Positions 35,171 through 47,083 of a DNA stretch of 64,000 nt are shown piece by piece. Both the position numbers and the translations under genes were made by a program. Source of the DNA: Ustulina deusta (taxonomy: Eukaryota; Ascomycota; Sordariomycetes; Xylariales; Xylariaceae); the NCBI GenBank assembly GCA_023159155.1, contig JAJNNX010000062.1, forward strand, positions 1-64,000. The letters are read 5' to 3'. The stretch's first letter is position 1, and each line of letters opens with the position of its first letter. A model generated the notes under the pieces. The model was not told where the DNA came from. It worked only from the letters and a program-made list of their open reading frames with translations, and ran no database searches.

Positions 35171-36044
35171 TCAGTGATAACTACGGTGAACAATGGCTTT
35201 TAAGCGCTCGTCAGTCTCATATTCACTCAGCGCCGTCTCTCTCTACGTCGTCCAATCTTGGTCGACGCCGAAGATTTTGAGTATTGCATTGGCCAACAGC
35301 AGGGCGTACGGCCATTTGGTCTCCAAGGCCAGGCCCCAAAAGAATCTCCTCACTTTTTCATCAGTCATACAGCTGGCTAGCTCAGGGGACCCCCTTTCCC
35401 CTCAGTGCACCCGCTAATGTAACGTCATCGGCGCCTATCGAGACCTTACCACCGCACAGTGCACTCATGTCAGCAGTAACAAGTGACGGACCGAAGGCTT
35501 CACGTCGAGGTACAACACGTGCCATCTGCCAGTCAATAATACCGGTGATGTTGAGGTTCTCGTCGACAAGTAAGTGGTCGCCTCTGTCGTCAACATGCTT
35601 TAGAAAGCATTTCTCCGGAACCTGTACTTCTGTATCTTTCAGAAAGCGGTACACCAAATACGCACCAACAGGATACTCCGTATAGAGCTGACCATCCGCA
35701 ATTAACGTCAGGTACTGCTCGGCAAACGCAGCATAAGAAGAAATCGAAGCATCAAACGGACCTTCCGGAGTAAGGACGACAAATCTGTCGCTCGCCACTG
35801 CCGACACGTCAATGCTGGATGACTGGAAGCACAAAGACCCAGCCTTTAGCAACGGGTGCTTTTCTAACTCATCCAGGATATCAGCAAGGGCACTCCAGAC
35901 CTTTCGCATTCCGGTACTGAGCAGGTGAAGAATCTGGGCGTCATTGTGCGTATGGTAGCCTGAGATTGACGAGGTGTGAGGGTTGTTGGGTAGACACAGG
36001 ATTTTGTCGAAGGCAGGGCGGGTACGCCATTTTTCATTATACAT
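35171..36044 (-). pseudogene. broken APH-family phosphotransferase gene
   Basis: The frame 36044-35382 (220 codons) reads as the C-terminal two thirds of a fungal aminoglycoside-phosphotransferase-like protein: YTEYPVGAYLVYRFLK, KHVDDRGDHLLVDENL (HGDxxxxN region, with RGD in place of HGD) and GIIDWQMARVVPRREAFGPS. It then runs out of frame at a run of five G (plus-strand C, 35390-35394). The family sequence continues in another frame (ELASCMTDEKVRRFFWGL). That frame meets a TAG at 35243-35245, where TGG is expected, before resuming to a stop at 35171. So there is one frameshift and one nonsense change. The N-lobe upstream of 36044 is missing or unrecognisable. Confidence 0.75.
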
Positions 36045-36425
36045 AAAGCCTTGACTAAACCGCTAACTACTGTCCTGGGGCCAATGAGATAACCGCGATT
36101 TGCTGGAAAACTACCGCCGAGAATTATGTCGTCCCGACAGACTGGTAGCGAAGGAGGTGGCTAAACGTGATTAGATGAAGAACATCGTTGTTGGGGCATA
36201 GATAGGTAAATTGGAGACTGCGGTTGAACGGAGGCCATTTAGGTGGTGAAACTAACGCGTGTTCGTAAGGTGTTAGGTTAGGTATTCTACTAGAGGTGGG
36301 CCGCAGCTTGCTTGTTAGTAGAGACATTTAAAGCCCCGTATAATAACACATATGTAAAGTTGACCTATATTTTCCTCGCAGTATGAATACATGAAGATCT
36401 TCGACTATGAATAGTTTGTTATTCT
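36045..36425. other. short intergenic stretch
   Basis: Lies between the broken APH gene and the oxidase, both minus strand. A 67-codon minus frame (36327-36124) could be a decayed N-terminal piece of the APH gene, but no motif shows it. Confidence 0.4.
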
Positions 36426-38716
36426 TTAGAGTGAGATAACAGGAGACCGGCGCTTGAGGTAACTAATATCTTTGCGAAACTTCAACCCTGAATCAAACTG
36501 ATCCACATCATTGCTTTTCGCATAGAGATTCCATGGACCACAAGTCTCCTGGAGAATGTTAGGAATGCGTCTATCCGTTATAAGATCCGGTTGTTGCTTT
36601 GTTAGGCAGTATGTTAGTGATAATCATCGTAGTGTAAATAGATCGCCGGCATACCTACCAAGAAGTTGACGTATAGACCTGCACTGGCGTGAGTGCTCAC
36701 ATGGCAATGAAACGGCCATATTCCTGGGTTATCTATCTCCCACTGTATAACGATAAAGGCTGGCTCATCCGCCGTTCCCGGGCTTAGCTGCTGGCTGTCT
36801 CTCCTCTGAGGGTTCCATAGATTTGTTATGACGCCGTCCCATTCACCAATGCCTTCAGCCAAGACCCAGAAATCCGACTTTCCATGGAGATGCATAGTGT
36901 GCATAACAGGGAAATAATTTTTGACTATGAGTCGAACGGAAGTAGCATTTCCAAAGTTCATAACGTTGGACTGAGGCTGACTCGAGAAGCTTCTCTCTCC
37001 GTTGAACACATCGCCAAGTAATGGCTCTCTGACAAATAAGCAAGTTAGTAATTATATATTTCATGGCAAATCAAATAGAAGTGCATCGTCTTCCCCTACT
37101 GTACGCTTGGATCCTATTGTGGGAGTTTCTTACCCATATCTTGCGTAAAAGGACGAGTTATTGACATAAAAGACCAAGTTTCCAGTGCCATTTAAGCCTA
37201 CTGTGAGAGAAATGTCCCAAGTTAGGTCCGGCCGACCTGGAGTTTTTGGGTAGAGAGGGATAGTCTGCGAAAGAGGGTCCTGAAGATGTTAATGACGGGA
37301 ACTGATCTTTGTTAATGAGACACTTACATTGACACACTTGTTGTATGACCATGTTGTTCCTTGAGTCCGTGGGAGTTTGTTAGTATCAGCCTTGGGATAG
37401 TAAACAGCAGCAGTCGCATTAGGTTGAATCGATGTGACATTGAGGCAATCCACGTCAAGCTCGGAGCGCATCCATACCGCGTCCGTCGGCTTACCCCTAG
37501 CTGTAACAAGGACGTCAGATCTTTGTCCCACACCAAGCGTAACTACTTTGGTCCTATATGGCTCGATAGGGATGAAGTCGTTTGCCACGACCAATAAGTC
37601 ATGGTTATCGATTGAAAACTTTTGAATCCCCGAATTACCAGCATTGATCAGTCTAAGCAGATGAGTCTTGCCGGTCTCAAATTTGAACACCGATCTGCTT
37701 GCACCGCTAGTGCATATCGTGGCATGGGAAAGACTGCAGTCAAACGGCATTTTGCCATTAATCAGATTGTTGTCTACGGGTAGGAAGTCGGGGGGGATGT
37801 GGTAAAGGGCCATAAGATAACTGATGTACTCAGTATGGGTATAATCTGTCTGGATATCAAGTTAGCGAGCAATGAGCTTAACACATGCTGACTTGTGCAC
37901 AATGATGTACTCACTAGTAGGATTGGGCCTAGGTCCATATCATACTTGAAGTGTTGTGGACTAAGGGTAAGGTCAGTCCGTGTAGTAATTTAGATGATGA
38001 GTGTTCCTGTGCTTCTTACCCGTGAAAAATCATGGGCCCGAATGCGCCATCCATGTACTGCCCAGAGTAATGCGCATGCCACCAGGAAGTGCCATACTCC
38101 TCAGCTTGAAACCTGTAGACAAAAGTCTCTCCTGGCGCGATCGGACATTGTTGAATGGATGGTACCCCATCAGACCAAGGGGTATTGCGTTGTGAGAGCC
38201 CATGCCAGTGGATTGCGGTACCTTCTTTAGGATTGTCTATGTCATTGCGCACGCGTACTTCGACCATATCTCCCCAATTAGCTTCGATTGGAGGGCCAGG
38301 AAACTGCCCATTGATCAACAACATGCTTTTGGAGACCCCATCCGGACTTCGAGAGCCCCTGGATATCGTGAAGTTGTAATGACGAGTAACACCAGTGCTA
38401 GGTGGTGATGCTCTAAGCTTAGCTTCTGTAGATGGCGCTCGAGGCTCGGAAATTGCCTATTGAGTATATATCCGTATTAGTACAAACTGTAACAATGATG
38501 CAAAGTTATATTTGCCCATTGCTACGTACAACAGCTTCATGTCCGAACCGTGTTGAGTCTGATTCGACTCCGTTATCATCTATATTCACTGAGTGAGTTC
38601 ACAGATTGCTTTCAGCCGACAACGTTATTACACCATGCAACAAAAATATTCAACTTACAAGCGTAAGCTAGCCAGAGCAATAATGCTGATAAGAATATGA
38701 GAAAAGAGTTCTGCAT
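36426..38716 (-). CDS. secreted laccase-like multicopper oxidase
   Basis: Oxidises phenols or similar substrates while reducing oxygen to water. Eight exons join in frame: 38716-38659, 38588-38530, 38456-38020, 37960-37915, 37849-37328, 37279-37134, 37028-36659 and 36596-36426, giving 602 aa. A signal peptide is clear ([19 protein letters not shown]). All four copper-ligand motifs are present: HWHG (122-125), WWHAH (164-168), TMHLHG and [12 protein letters not shown]. The residue ten after the type-1 Cys is Leu, as in many ascomycete laccases. The long N-terminal insert before the first cupredoxin (residues 20-65) and the short basic C-terminus are less usual. It is divergent from the methyltransferase, sharing a 1.1-kb upstream region. 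Confidence 0.88.
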
Positions 38717-39798
38717 TGTGGAAACGTTTCAACACAAGCGATAGGAAACATGAGTCCACGAGGAACATATGTTTAAAGATCTTCTATAATACTAAATATT
38801 GAGTTTTGCCATACTTACATAGGACTACTATCTCTTTTATATTTTCTAGGAGTCTAGTTATTTCCGTGCGTAAGTAATGTTGGCTTGCTATGATGGCATG
38901 GTACTTGAGCTATCGGAATTTGTCAATATCAGAACTCCACGAGTTCCTCAAAGCCAGCTAGAGAGATTGCGGCCGTCACTTTCAGGTACATGATTCGGGC
39001 GTACGGAAATTCTTTCCAGCCAACAAAACATCTAACTAAATGGTACGCATGCAGCAATGAGAGGTCAAGTCGTACTGCAGCAAGGCCATGCTTCTCAACA
39101 ATTCCGACGCAGTAATATTGACAGAAGCGGTCCTTTGCTTTGTGTTGGCAACCTGTTATGTCCTCATCTGTTGTTGCATCACCAGGGCTGAGGTGGGCCG
39201 ATGTAGTATTGTTGGTGCTATTGTCACGGAGGCTTGTCTCAATTAGGCATCTGATTTATTCTTGCCGCCATTAAGGCTGACTTCTTGGGTCAGCGTACAA
39301 TTTTTGCTGTATTGAACTTCGCAAGTGATGCTAGATGGGGAGGCATCTGAAGCTTGTGCCGCACTCGAGCAGAAGCAAAGCGTAGCCTGCAGAAAGGCGG
39401 AAGCACATGAGGGAAGCCCGCCCCCACACTCAGTAGTCCAGATGTGATAGGACTCAATGTATAGGTACACCACAAGCTTTTCTAGTCTTACTCGTTACAT
39501 TTCCAATTCCGCCACAGTATGCAGGCTGCTAGCACCGGTCTAGAATGTCTCGGTGAGCGACGGGCAGAGGTAGCAACCGATTATCTTGAACAATAATTGG
39601 CTGGTTCCCCTTTGTCTCCCTAGCCTGTAAGTATAGCATATTCTACATAGGTAGCCTAGATAAAATATTTAACACTCTCGCAAGCTCTCAAGTTCGTTCG
39701 TACATAATATTCATCAACCCACACAGCCGACTTCCCTGGTTTCTGTCGCTTTAGCTATCTTCATAATCTCCAGGCTATTAGCATCCTAGTTATTAACA
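38717..39798. promoter_or_regulatory. shared upstream region of oxidase and methyltransferase
   Basis: 1.08 kb between divergent starts. No gene seen. I did not find an obvious inverted CGG regulator site. The right end has the pyrimidine-rich and CA-rich leader typical of fungal genes. Confidence 0.45.
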
Positions 39799-41227
39799 AT
39801 GGCTTCTCCAGCTAATGAAGCTTTGGCTTTGGCCGATAGAATCGATGGGCTCCTTTCCTCTGGCGCCTTGGAGACCCTAGATGCAGGAGTGCGCCGTAAG
39901 CTGAGTGAAGCTGCTAGAAAGCTGAACCTTGCTACGGAAGCTACAGGAGACACTGTCCACAGGATCGTTCACTCGGTTTGTGCATAACTTCGCAGTTGAC
40001 CAACTCCAGCATCCCGGCTGACAGACCCGCAGCCTCTTCAACTCCCACTCGCTCTTGTTGGGGTGGAAACACGTTTGTTCGAGGTCCTGACAGAGCAAAA
40101 GGAGGCGACAAACGCAGAGTTGGCAAACATGACCAATGTTGACCCGGTTTTGATGAGTATGCTGGTGCGGCCGTTCTTAGCATCAACGTCTAATAGTGTG
40201 CATAGAACGCCTTCTCCGTTACTACCAGTCGTTTGGAATGGTTGACCAGCCTGCTGATGACCGATACCGCGTAAATAATATTACGTCGGCTATGGTTTCA
40301 CTTGGCGGTCGTGCCGGAGTTCCTTTCTAGTAAGTCAGCTGAAAAATGAGCGTTAACTGAAGTTGCGGCAGCTAACAGCTTTTGTAGCTTGGGGACTCTT
40401 GTGCCAGCTTTTAACGCGCTTCCCGAATTTCTTCGTAAAACGAAGTATGCCAATGTGACTGACGGAGCTAATTGTCCGTGGTACCTTGGCCACCAAACTG
40501 ACCAGCAAGCTTTTGAATGGGTGAAAGAGCGCCCGAATATGATGGGTCACTTCATGTCATGGATGGTGAGTCAGCGTGATGGGCTTCCAATGTTCCTAGA
40601 CGTTCTCGATTTCGAGAAAGAATTTGCCGTTCAAGGGGCAAACAACCCAGTCTTTGTCGATATTGGAGGAGCCTTGGGCCATCAATGCATTGCTCTCCGA
40701 CAAAAGCACCCTGGTCTCGTTGGTCGTGTAATTCTTCAAGATAGAGAAGAAGTTATCCAACAGGTCAAAACGCGTCCCATCCCCGGTTTCGAGGGCATCG
40801 AAACTCAACCTTACGATTTTTTTACACCACAGCCAGTCAAAGGTGAATATCACGCAGCTACGCAGTTGGATTTTTTTTTTAAATTCACTCCGCTAACCCG
40901 AGTGTGTCACCAGGTGCCCGCGCATACTACTTGCGCAACATTCTGCACGACTGGCCCGACCATAAGTGCGTTGAAATCCTCAAAAATGTCAAGTCCGCTA
41001 TGACCAAAGACTCGCGGATCTTGATTGACGAAATGGTGCTTCCCGAGCGTGGAGCGCCGTGGAGAGCCACTCAACTGGATCTGGCGATGAGCACTTGCTT
41101 CGCCGCCATGGAACGCTCCCGCGCAGACTGGGACTCGCTCCTTAGTAAAGCAGGGCTTACTATTCTGAAGATCTGGAAATACACCGACCAGCTTGATGAC
41201 TGCATCATCGTGGCTGTACCACAGTAA
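39799..41227 (+). CDS. SAM-dependent O-methyltransferase (COMT type)
   Basis: Transfers methyl from S-adenosylmethionine to a hydroxyl of a small aromatic molecule. Five exons: 39799-39975, 40033-40156, 40206-40329, 40388-40842 and 40914-41227 (introns 57, 49, 58 and 71 bp), giving 397 aa. The N-terminal dimerisation domain has PLQLPLALVGVETRLFEVL and a winged-helix phrase (LKRLLRYYQSFGMV, formed across intron 2). SAM motif I is VFVDIGGALGHQ (about 230-241). The catalytic His is in ILHDWPD (about 304), and the ERSRADWDSLLSKAGL end is typical. The family is common in fungal secondary metabolism. Substrate unknown. Confidence 0.9.
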
Positions 41228-42127
41228 CTACGTGGCGCTTTGGTATCAAAACGAAGGGCCTCTGCCGCAGAGAAAGTTATGGCAGTACAAATGGCCTGAG
41301 ATTTCAAAGGCTTAGGCAGACACCCCTACGGCTATTTCATTGCAGTTCTCGCAGGTTTTCGCTCCTGAAGTTGGCTTTCGGCAACAATGTGGAGGATAAT
41401 TACATTTTCAACTTTAGTCTCCTTTTTTTGTAGCAGCAATACCACGCTCATTAAACATCCAAGGTTAAGCGATGGCCAACATTGATCGAGTGCGTATGAC
41501 TACTGTTGAACTGGCTTTGAATTGGCGACGAACGTCAAACGTGACTATTGCAAAGTTGTAAGATTGCTACATCTCATCTGTTGTGCGACAAGGATATGAG
41601 CTCAGCTACTAGTAGAACCCTTGTTTCATGCGCTGCCTCATGCCTCAGGACTGTACGCCAAGAACTCCCACGATGCAGTAACCCCGAACAGGAAATGACA
41701 TTTCTTATTTTGGCCATATGCTCGAAACGAAGGCAATCGCAAGTCTTTCCCATTACAGCCTATGCATGACCGCGACGGATGCCTGCAATACGACACACTG
41801 CTAGTAAAGGTAGCTAATGTAACAAGGCGGCGTACTTTCCAGAAGCTATTAATGGTAGTTCGCAGGAATCGCTTCGACGTCCAATAAAATATCATGTCCT
41901 AGACTGTGCCAGGGTTGGGGATAAAAAACCCTAGGCTATGCACTTTACTTCGATTCAGTCATTGCTACCTCTTGTTGAACGTGAGCCTGGATGAGCGGGG
42001 ATCCTTAGTCCTATCTTTGAGCTGTCATACCTGCAGCATTCAAGTGAAGGGCGGTAGTGTTTCTATTATCATTTTTGTTCTGTTTTCGTCGACTTCACTG
42101 TTGTTGCAACCACGTCGATCCCTAGAG
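41228..42127. other. intergenic
   Basis: No supported gene; 3' region of the methyltransferase and promoter of the membrane protein gene. Confidence 0.5.
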
Positions 42128-43301
42128 ATGGAGTTAATGACGCCTCGAGACCCGGACATTGACCGAGGCCCCATCATCATCGGCCTCTACTCTGCCGAGT
42201 GTGCCGTGTCATTGGTAATTTTGATCTTGCGGCTCTGGGCGCGCTCGAGCATATCAGCAACGGGATGGGACGACATCTTCATGGTCATCACATGGGTAAG
42301 CTGCTCTCGAGTTTCGGTCCGCTCATCTATCATGACTTGACTAAACAAGCATTTAGGTTCTCTTTGCAGTTCTGACAGTCCTTGTGGGCTTCCTGGGATC
42401 AGCTGGCGGAACCCGCCATCTATACTATCTCACCAAAGAAGCAGCAAAGCACGTTACCAAACTGAATTGGATCGCCCAGCCTTTTGGCATCATCGCACTA
42501 GGCACTGGCAAACTTGCAGTTGGTTTTTTGCTGCTACGTCTGATCCCTCCCAACACAAGGTGGAGAAGACGTATGATCTGGGCGTTGATGATTATTACCA
42601 TGATTGCCAACAGTCTAAGCGTAATACTTACCTTCACACAATGCCGAGATCCGGCTGCTCTATGGGACCCCGATGTACGTGCTGTTACACAGTGTTGGGA
42701 TCCCAAGGTACAGAGCGACTTCAGCACTTTTACTGGAAGCCTCAACAGTGCTGTGGATATCATCTTTTCCTTGATTCCGATAACGTTTATTTGGAAATTA
42801 CATCTATCAATCCGAAAGCGTTTGGGTCTTGTTGTCTTGCTTAGCACTGGCAGCTTCTCAGGCGTGAGCGCAGCTATCAAAACTAACCAGCTTGTGACGC
42901 TAACGGCTCGTTCTGACCTGACGTGGGAAACATTCGGCCTATATTTATGGACGAGCATCGAGATTTTTCTCATCATAATCTGCGGATGTATTCCAACACT
43001 GAGACCCCTGTGGGTTCGGTTCTTCGGCAGAGAGTCAGCTAGTCGTGGTTCCGCGACAGGAAGCAGCTATTACAAGACGCCGCCCCATGTCAGGGGCCAG
43101 GAGTTTACGAGACTCGAGGACTTGTCCGGTCGCGTTCAGGATACATCTACAAAGAAAGACCCAAATGGCAACTCGTCTGCATTCACGGAAGTCAACGGAC
43201 AACACGACAACCTCGATCCGTTACACGACGAGGAGCGACTTATACAAGTCACGCGTTCTTTCCAGGTAGAATACAGTGCCGACGTGCCTTCGCGTTGCTG
43301 A
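42128..43301 (+). CDS. fungal rhodopsin-like (PTH11/SAT4-type) integral membrane protein
   Basis: Two exons, 42128-42295 and 42357-43301 (61-bp intron with a TGACTAAAC branch site), giving 370 aa. Seven hydrophobic helices fill residues about 18-275, with the family marks RLWARSSISATGWDD after helix 1, a Cys/Trp-rich loop (CRDPAALWDP..TQCWDP) and the IWKLHLSIRKRLGL loop between helices. The tail after 280 is polar. Proteins of this family are fungal-specific plasma-membrane proteins, some of them receptor-like. Several sit beside biosynthetic genes, without a proven catalytic role. In the same direction as its neighbours on both sides. Confidence 0.85.
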
Positions 43302-44324
43302 GGTGTTCTGATGAGGTATGGGGTCATACACAAGATTTGTTGTACTTATCCAATTGAGAACGAGAGAAGGGCCATTGGACAAAATTAATTAGCTTTGGCA
43401 TAGCATATACATCAATCCACTCCTCAATGGAATGTGTACTTCATTAAATCAATAGCCTAGTTTTGGTTGATTGCACTTCAATGTCTATGTCGTGTTGAAT
43501 GGATACATTCAATAATACTTCTAGAACACCATGGGTTACCTAGCCAGTCTACTTTGAGGCTCGGCCTTTGACGCACTCGTCACTTCACGAGTCAACACTG
43601 GTGCATCGAGGGGCAAGAAACAACTTGCTACTGCAACCGTGGTTCCGCAGACAGAGGGAAGAGATGCAAAGCCAACATCTAAACAGCAAAATGCTACAAC
43701 TGGGCCGGCCGTGGTCCACGGCTGCAGTTGCCTAATGGTGTTATTGTGTTGGTTTGCAATAGGTAGTCGGCCCTATGTAAGTACTAGTATGTATGTAGAT
43801 GTTGGTTGCATACAAGCTGCATATGACCGTCAGCTGTTGGACTCGCTTATGGCGGCCCCCATCTCAGCTCAACGCCTCAGCTGTGCCGTAAGTAGCAGCA
43901 AGCCTCGGTGTAACGAGAAGGTAAAAACAAGTTCATAGCTTCATCATGTAACTACTAGGCTATGCGGGGCTTTCGCACCGCCCCCTGCGTTGAGTATTGA
44001 GTATCGATACCTGATGTATCTATACCATGCATGTAGTTCACCTACACAGGTAGGATCGTTGACATGAGCATGAACCGGCAACACAGCCACCAGAGACCGT
44101 TGCCTCTATTTTCGTTTCCACGGGCTAGGCATATACTTAAGAGGGTTAGGATATCGTTAGGTCCTGGGATAGCGGAATGGCATCTGAGATCTATATATAT
44201 ACTCTACCTTGCCTCGAAGGTGCTTCTCTTTCTGCACATTTTGTCATGCACACCCTGCCAACTACCCAGATTCGTTAGAACACACCCTGACATTTTCTCT
44301 TACACCTCTAATAGTTCACACGAT
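43302..44324. other. intergenic
   Basis: No supported gene. A TATA-like run (about 44190-44206) lies 120-135 bp before the prenyltransferase start at 44325 and argues against the longer frame that begins at 44064. Confidence 0.5.
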
Positions 44325-45353
44325 ATGTCTCATCCACGTCAACGGCACCACTTGCCAGCAGAATACGCCTTGCCCACTTCTGGCGTACTCTCGTACATCC
44401 CCAAAAGCTGGGTTCCTTATGGGGAACTCGCGCGGGTCGACAAACCGACGGGTATTTTGCACTTCTACTTCCCCCATCTGTTTGGGACACTCTATGCCGC
44501 TTGTATCATTGGCGCTGCCGTGAGACTAGACGAACTCGTCTACAAGAACCTGGTGTTGTTCATCGGGACCTTCTTCTTTCGTAGTGCGGCTTGTGCCTGG
44601 AATGACAATCTGGACCGCGAATACGACCGTCAAGTCCCTCGTTGCCGCCTTCGTCCATTAGCGCGTGGCGCACTAAGTCCTACCCAGGGTCACGTCTGTA
44701 CTATCATCTTAACTACCTTTGCGCTTTACTGTATCTACATACTGCCCGCAAACTGCTGGCTTATCAGCGTGCCGAACGTCATACTCGCCACTTTGTACCC
44801 CTTTGCGAAACGGTTTACCGACTTCCCACAGGCCGTACTGGGCTTCCAGCAAGCCTTGGGACTTTTCATCGGGACTGGCACGATTATCACCAATCCCGAG
44901 CAATTCCTCGGCTTCGGAAATAAAGGAAATGCAACGCGGCACTTCTGGGCTCTCGGGGCTCTGTATCTAGCCATCGTTTGCTGGGAAGTGATAGTTGACA
45001 CAGTTTATGCTCAGCAAGACGTGGAGCATGATGCGAAGGCTGGAGTCCGTAGCATGGCTCTTCATTTTCGCGGCAGCGCCAAAGCTTTGTTATGGGCGAT
45101 ATCGCTACTACAAACCCTGTTTTTAATAGTAGCAGGCGTTTGCGCTGGGTTCGGGCGTGGATATATGGCTATCTCGTGTGGTGGCGTGATCAGCGCACTC
45201 TCTTACATGCTTGGAACAATCAACCTCTCTGACCCACGAGAATGCGCCTGGTTCTTCAAAGTCGGGCATTGGTATGTCAATTTGGCAATGGCTGGCGGTC
45301 TTCTCAGTCAATTTCATGTTTTGTATGCAATCCTGTCTGCGTCAGGGACTTAG
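44325..45353 (+). CDS. UbiA-family aromatic prenyltransferase
   Basis: Membrane enzyme that attaches a prenyl chain from its diphosphate to an aromatic acid. Single exon, 342 aa from 44325. Two Asp-rich motifs bind the magnesium-diphosphate: NDNLDREYD (93-101) and DTVYAQQDVEHD (225-236). Seven to nine hydrophobic helices lie between and around them, and the family N-terminal mark ARVDKPTGILHFYFPH is present. An in-frame ATG at 44064 would add 87 residues with no homology and is less likely. It has no obvious matrix-targeting peptide, so a meroterpenoid-type enzyme is more likely than mitochondrial COQ2, but this is inference. Nearest relatives act in fungal meroterpenoid clusters. Confidence 0.88.
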   Translation: MSHPRQRHHLPAEYALPTSGVLSYIPKSWVPYGELARVDKPTGILHFYFPHLFGTLYAACIIGAAVRLDELVYKNLVLFIGTFFFRSAACAWNDNLDREYDRQVPRCRLRPLARGALSPTQGHVCTIILTTFALYCIYILPANCWLISVPNVILATLYPFAKRFTDFPQAVLGFQQALGLFIGTGTIITNPEQFLGFGNKGNATRHFWALGALYLAIVCWEVIVDTVYAQQDVEHDAKAGVRSMALHFRGSAKALLWAISLLQTLFLIVAGVCAGFGRGYMAISCGGVISALSYMLGTINLSDPRECAWFFKVGHWYVNLAMAGGLLSQFHVLYAILSASGT

Positions 45354-46146
45354 TACCGCCACAACCTGACCACCCACTCAGCAGTGTCGGTGGCGTAGCA
45401 TCCCTAGTTAGGATTAGATGTGAGCATTGCTCTCCCAATCGCATTCTTGATCTGTCGCAGTTCTCAGGCAGGCTGCCGTGGCATGAAGAATCCTTGTGTA
45501 ACCCAAAATGGTATTCAGACCGACCGTTCTCATTCGGTAATAATTGACAATGGGACAGCCCGAACCAAGACCCCGAGTAGGAGAGGGTCTGGACTGCGGT
45601 GAACGGTGAACCGGTTGCATCGACTAAGTGGTAACTAAAGTGGATAATAGGGGATGTTGCTGCAGATCCGGTGCGGCACAGACGCGCCTAGATTCCAAAT
45701 GTGTTCAGCATAAGCAAGGCTTGCGTCCCAGCCTGCTTGAATAGGATGCAAGTTGTAGGAAGATATAACACCATAAGGAATGAACAAGACATAGTATATG
45801 GTACCTCGTATATAGTGCCATATATGTATGGTACGTTTATGCAACGCCGCTCCACACATCTGTCTAGGGATGTCTCTGGCAGACTTGTAAAATACGAAAC
45901 TAGGTGTAACACTAATGTAGAGTGCTGTACTTGCATAGAGTTGACATATCGGGCAAGGTCGGATTATCTGCTGGAAAGGCAAGTAGTTGAACTAAGGTGT
46001 GTGCTTATTGTAGTGGAAAACAAAGAAGCTGCATAAGCAACCTGATATTTTATTTTGCTCTGGGTAGATATGTTATATTCTCAATAATAAAAAGTAAGTT
46101 GTATTGGTAATAGTAGCCTATCTCGCAATCTATAGTCCTGTGCTAG
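45354..46146. other. intergenic
   Basis: No supported gene. The stretch 46040-46140 is AT-rich, as expected for 3' ends. Confidence 0.5.
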
Positions 46147-46996
46147 CTACTTAGATATCTTCACGTAACATATCCCGCACACAGCTAAACCACAATTACC
46201 CTCAAAAAGCTTCATTTGACGCGTGGTCAAGATATCAAAGAGCTTGAGGCTATCAACGACGGCATCATGCCATCTCCACACGACAGGTGACGGCGAGAAT
46301 AACGAGCAGGTATAGGGTAGAGAGTATCCCGGAAGGCTAGGCCGCGTAAGTCGGAACCAATGCATAGGCAAAACCCAGCTGGGTGCGACTGGTAGAACTT
46401 CTTGTGGGTCAAACCCTGCCTGAGACGAGGCTCTACGATAGACAGATTGGTCAAACAACGATAGAGACCACTCCGCTACCTTCATTAGAGGGGCATTTTT
46501 TTCAGTTGCCGCCATTGCTCTGCAGGCCAAGCCATGTCGTGGCCTCCTGGATGTTGTAGGGACGGCAACCCGAAGGCCCTGCGCAATGTGTGGGCTATTC
46601 TTGACCACAACTTTCCGCCGCAAAGTTTCGTGGCCAAGATCCAAATGTCCTCTAATACCGTTTTGCAACCGTGATTCATTATGTAGCCTGAAAAGACGAC
46701 GTTTCGACTCGAATCAACAACCGCAGCTTGAATGAGAAGCGGTCCTGCACACTCCGTATCTGTAGCGTAAATATCCCGACAGTCTCGAAACTCGCGTAAA
46801 AACTAAGCTCTTCGGGTGTGCCGTTTGTATAGCCTCTTTCTAGATCAGCGAGAAATTTAGCAGCGTCGGCTGGAGTGCAAATGTCAAAGTCTGAACTTGG
46901 TGCCAAGGTATTCTCCACTACTTGTCGCACGCTCGAAAGGAGGCGAGATACGTCCACAACTGCCAGTGTGTGCTTCTCACATAAGTGGGTTCCCAT
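46147..46996 (-). CDS. unresolved coding-like frames
   Basis: Two minus-strand frames, 46996-46679 (105 codons) and 46668-46147 (173 codons). The first reads like a folded protein (DICTPADAAKFLADLERGYT, ELSFYASFETVGIFTLQIRS). The second is less convincing. Overlapping frames 47106-46918 and 46454-46227 also look protein-like. The two listed frames may be later exons of the gene at 47084-47648 or parts of a decayed gene. No family recognised. Confidence 0.3.
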
Positions 46997-47083
46997 GGAC
47001 TTTGGTTCCCGGCAATTCCCTTCTTCGTGTTCGCAGTGGGAATCTCGTTGTTCTTGAAATGAACATCGAATTCACCAACTGTC

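Noticed and set aside
44064..44324. Extension of the prenyltransferase frame by 87 residues
   Set aside because: No similarity to UbiA N-termini, and a TATA-like run lies inside it; 44325 fits the family length.
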